Notes under the pieces: model-generated | Databases searched by the model: none | What the model was told of the DNA's origin: nothing | What the model saw: only the letters and a program-made list of their open reading frames with translations | Source: CAZKTF01 sp964555565 | GTDB taxonomy: Bacteria > Planctomycetota > JAJSAM01 > JAKLKS01 | Direction: 5' to 3' | Length of the DNA: 14,654 bases | Assembly (NCBI GenBank): GCA_964555565.1 | Contig: CAZKTF010000081.1 | Span: 1 to 14,654, forward strand | Part shown: positions 13,755 to 14,654 of the stretch, in pieces | How positions within the stretch are numbered: the first letter of the stretch is position 1 | How the letters are laid out: every line of letters starts with the position of its first letter | Translations under genes and position numbers: made by a program

Positions 13755-14654
13755 ATGCGGAGCCTGATCGCCTTCCTGTCCGGGGTTACCATCGCCACGG
13801 CCGGGACGATCGTCATCCACGGAGGTCTCCCCGGCGCGGGCGGGAAGCCCGCCCCGGCCGGGGACGCCCCGGCCTCCGACCCCGCCGCGGCCTCCGCACG
13901 GGCGGACCGCTTCACCTTCGCCGCCGAGGACCCCGACCCGGCCCCCGTCGGCCGCGACCTCCGCCCCGCATCCGCGGGCGGTGACGCCGCGGCGCCGGAG
14001 GCCGCCGAAGGGGACATCGAGCTTCCTCCGGTCCCGGTCCCGCCGGGCATGGAGCCTCGCGGCGAGGCCTTCGAGGAGTTCGCGGCGGCGGAGCAGCCGA
14101 TGCCCGAACCCGCGGAGGGCGCGCCGGTCTTCGACGACGGCGCCTCCGAGCCCCGCGTCCGCCTCGTCGATGTCCTCCGCGAGCAGGACGTCTTCGTCGA
14201 GGAGGGGCCCGAGGACCCCGGGATCGTGATCATCGAGATCCCCGTCGCCGGCGCCATCCCGGCGCCGGGGACGATCTTCCATCCGGGGTACATCCTGGTC
14301 GAGGGGTACTCGGTGCACTGCCGCGGCCGCTTCCCCGCATTCCCCTGCGACCCCGCCTGCGACCCCCGCGACTTCGACCCCTGCGGGGCGTCCCGCGGGA
14401 CCTCCGCCTACGACCCCTTCTACGACCCCCGCTTCGACCCCTGCACCACCCCGCCGGTCGGCGTGTGGCTCTCGGACAACGGGACCCCGGAGCGCCGGGA
14501 CCCGCCGCGCAGGCCGCGCCCCGCGGCGGACCCCGTCCACCCGACCGCACCGGGCGGCTACGGCCGGATCACGCCGCCCCCCGTGCCGTCCCTCCCCGCG
14601 CCCACCGCCCGCCTCCCGCGGCCCGCCCGGCTCACGGAGCCCCGCGTCCGCCCC
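13755..14654 (+). CDS. Unrecognised anchored or secreted Pro/Asp-rich protein with a Cys/Asp-Pro repeat (partial, runs off right edge)
   Basis: 300 codons are visible with no stop before the window ends. The ATG follows an excellent GAGGAGG site by 7 nt, so the start is secure. Residues 1-22 form a hydrophobic signal or signal anchor. Residues 25-130 are Ala/Pro/Asp/Glu-rich and probably disordered. A more ordered stretch follows (about 133-188) containing GIVIIEIPVAG and IFHPGYILVEGYSVHC. Residues 198-230 hold a striking repeat in which Asp-Pro recurs six times (199, 203, 208, 220, 224, 228) next to Cys, Phe or Tyr, with cysteines at 198, 202, 210 and 230. After 245 the chain is again Pro/Arg-rich. 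I recognise no family. Cysteines outside the cytoplasm could form disulfides or bind metal; this is inference. Codon use matches its neighbours. Confidence 0.8.
   Translation, partial: MRSLIAFLSGVTIATAGTIVIHGGLPGAGGKPAPAGDAPASDPAAASARADRFTFAAEDPDPAPVGRDLRPASAGGDAAAPEAAEGDIELPPVPVPPGMEPRGEAFEEFAAAEQPMPEPAEGAPVFDDGASEPRVRLVDVLREQDVFVEEGPEDPGIVIIEIPVAGAIPAPGTIFHPGYILVEGYSVHCRGRFPAFPCDPACDPRDFDPCGASRGTSAYDPFYDPRFDPCTTPPVGVWLSDNGTPERRDPPRRPRPAADPVHPTAPGGYGRITPPPVPSLPAPTARLPRPARLTEPRVRP

Noticed and set aside
13509..14540. Minus-strand open frame of 343 codons at the right end
   Set aside because: The plus strand has a clear start with GAGGAGG, a hydrophobic N-terminus and third-position G/C bias; the minus frame is Arg/Gly-rich without motifs.

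Overview
This is very GC-rich bacterial chromosomal DNA with strong G/C bias at third codon positions. The long antisense open frames it contains are products of that bias. Three things suggest a deep-branching, high-GC Gram-negative-type lineage such as Planctomycetota or Myxococcota: a B12-dependent class II ribonucleotide reductase as a stand-alone gene, a large membrane-anchored protein built of carboxypeptidase-regulatory-like repeats, and a complex hybrid sensor kinase. This is an inference from gene content; no ribosomal or other phylogenetic marker is present.

Layout. From 5815 down to the left edge, three genes run on the minus strand in one probable transcription unit: an aldehyde dehydrogenase (4346-5815), an acetyl-CoA acetyltransferase-type thiolase (3125-4318) and a multi-receiver hybrid histidine kinase (start 3016, running off the left edge). 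The kinase ends, as far as visible, in the beginning of an OmpR/PhoB-type DNA-binding domain. Its last 61 visible codons differ sharply in codon use from the rest of the gene. A 794-base divergent intergenic region (5816-6609) separates this unit from nrdJ on the plus strand. It holds two pairs of a GGGGAC-A-GTCCCC palindrome, a strong sigma70-type promoter overlapped by two NrdR-box-like sites exactly 32 bp apart, and a roughly 420-nt leader packed with stable hairpins.

The right half is all plus strand: nrdJ (6610-9453), a 1024-residue membrane-anchored protein with about ten beta-sandwich repeats (9623-12697), a 194-residue protein with weak ferritin-like features behind its own AT-rich promoter (12960-13544), and the first 300 codons of an unrecognised Pro/Asp-rich anchored protein (13755 to the right edge). 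Stable hairpins without U-tracts follow nrdJ, the repeat protein and the ferritin-like gene.

How it fits together: the dehydrogenase and thiolase look like catabolic or storage-carbon enzymes making or using acyl-CoA, with a signalling protein encoded downstream. nrdJ makes deoxynucleotides without needing oxygen and is probably repressed by NrdR. The last three genes look unrelated to each other, and two of them are probably envelope proteins. No tRNA, rRNA, CRISPR array or transposase gene was seen. The observations most worth following are the NrdR-box pair, the paired palindromes, the kinase with its chimeric C-terminus, and the Cys/Asp-Pro repeat protein at the right edge.
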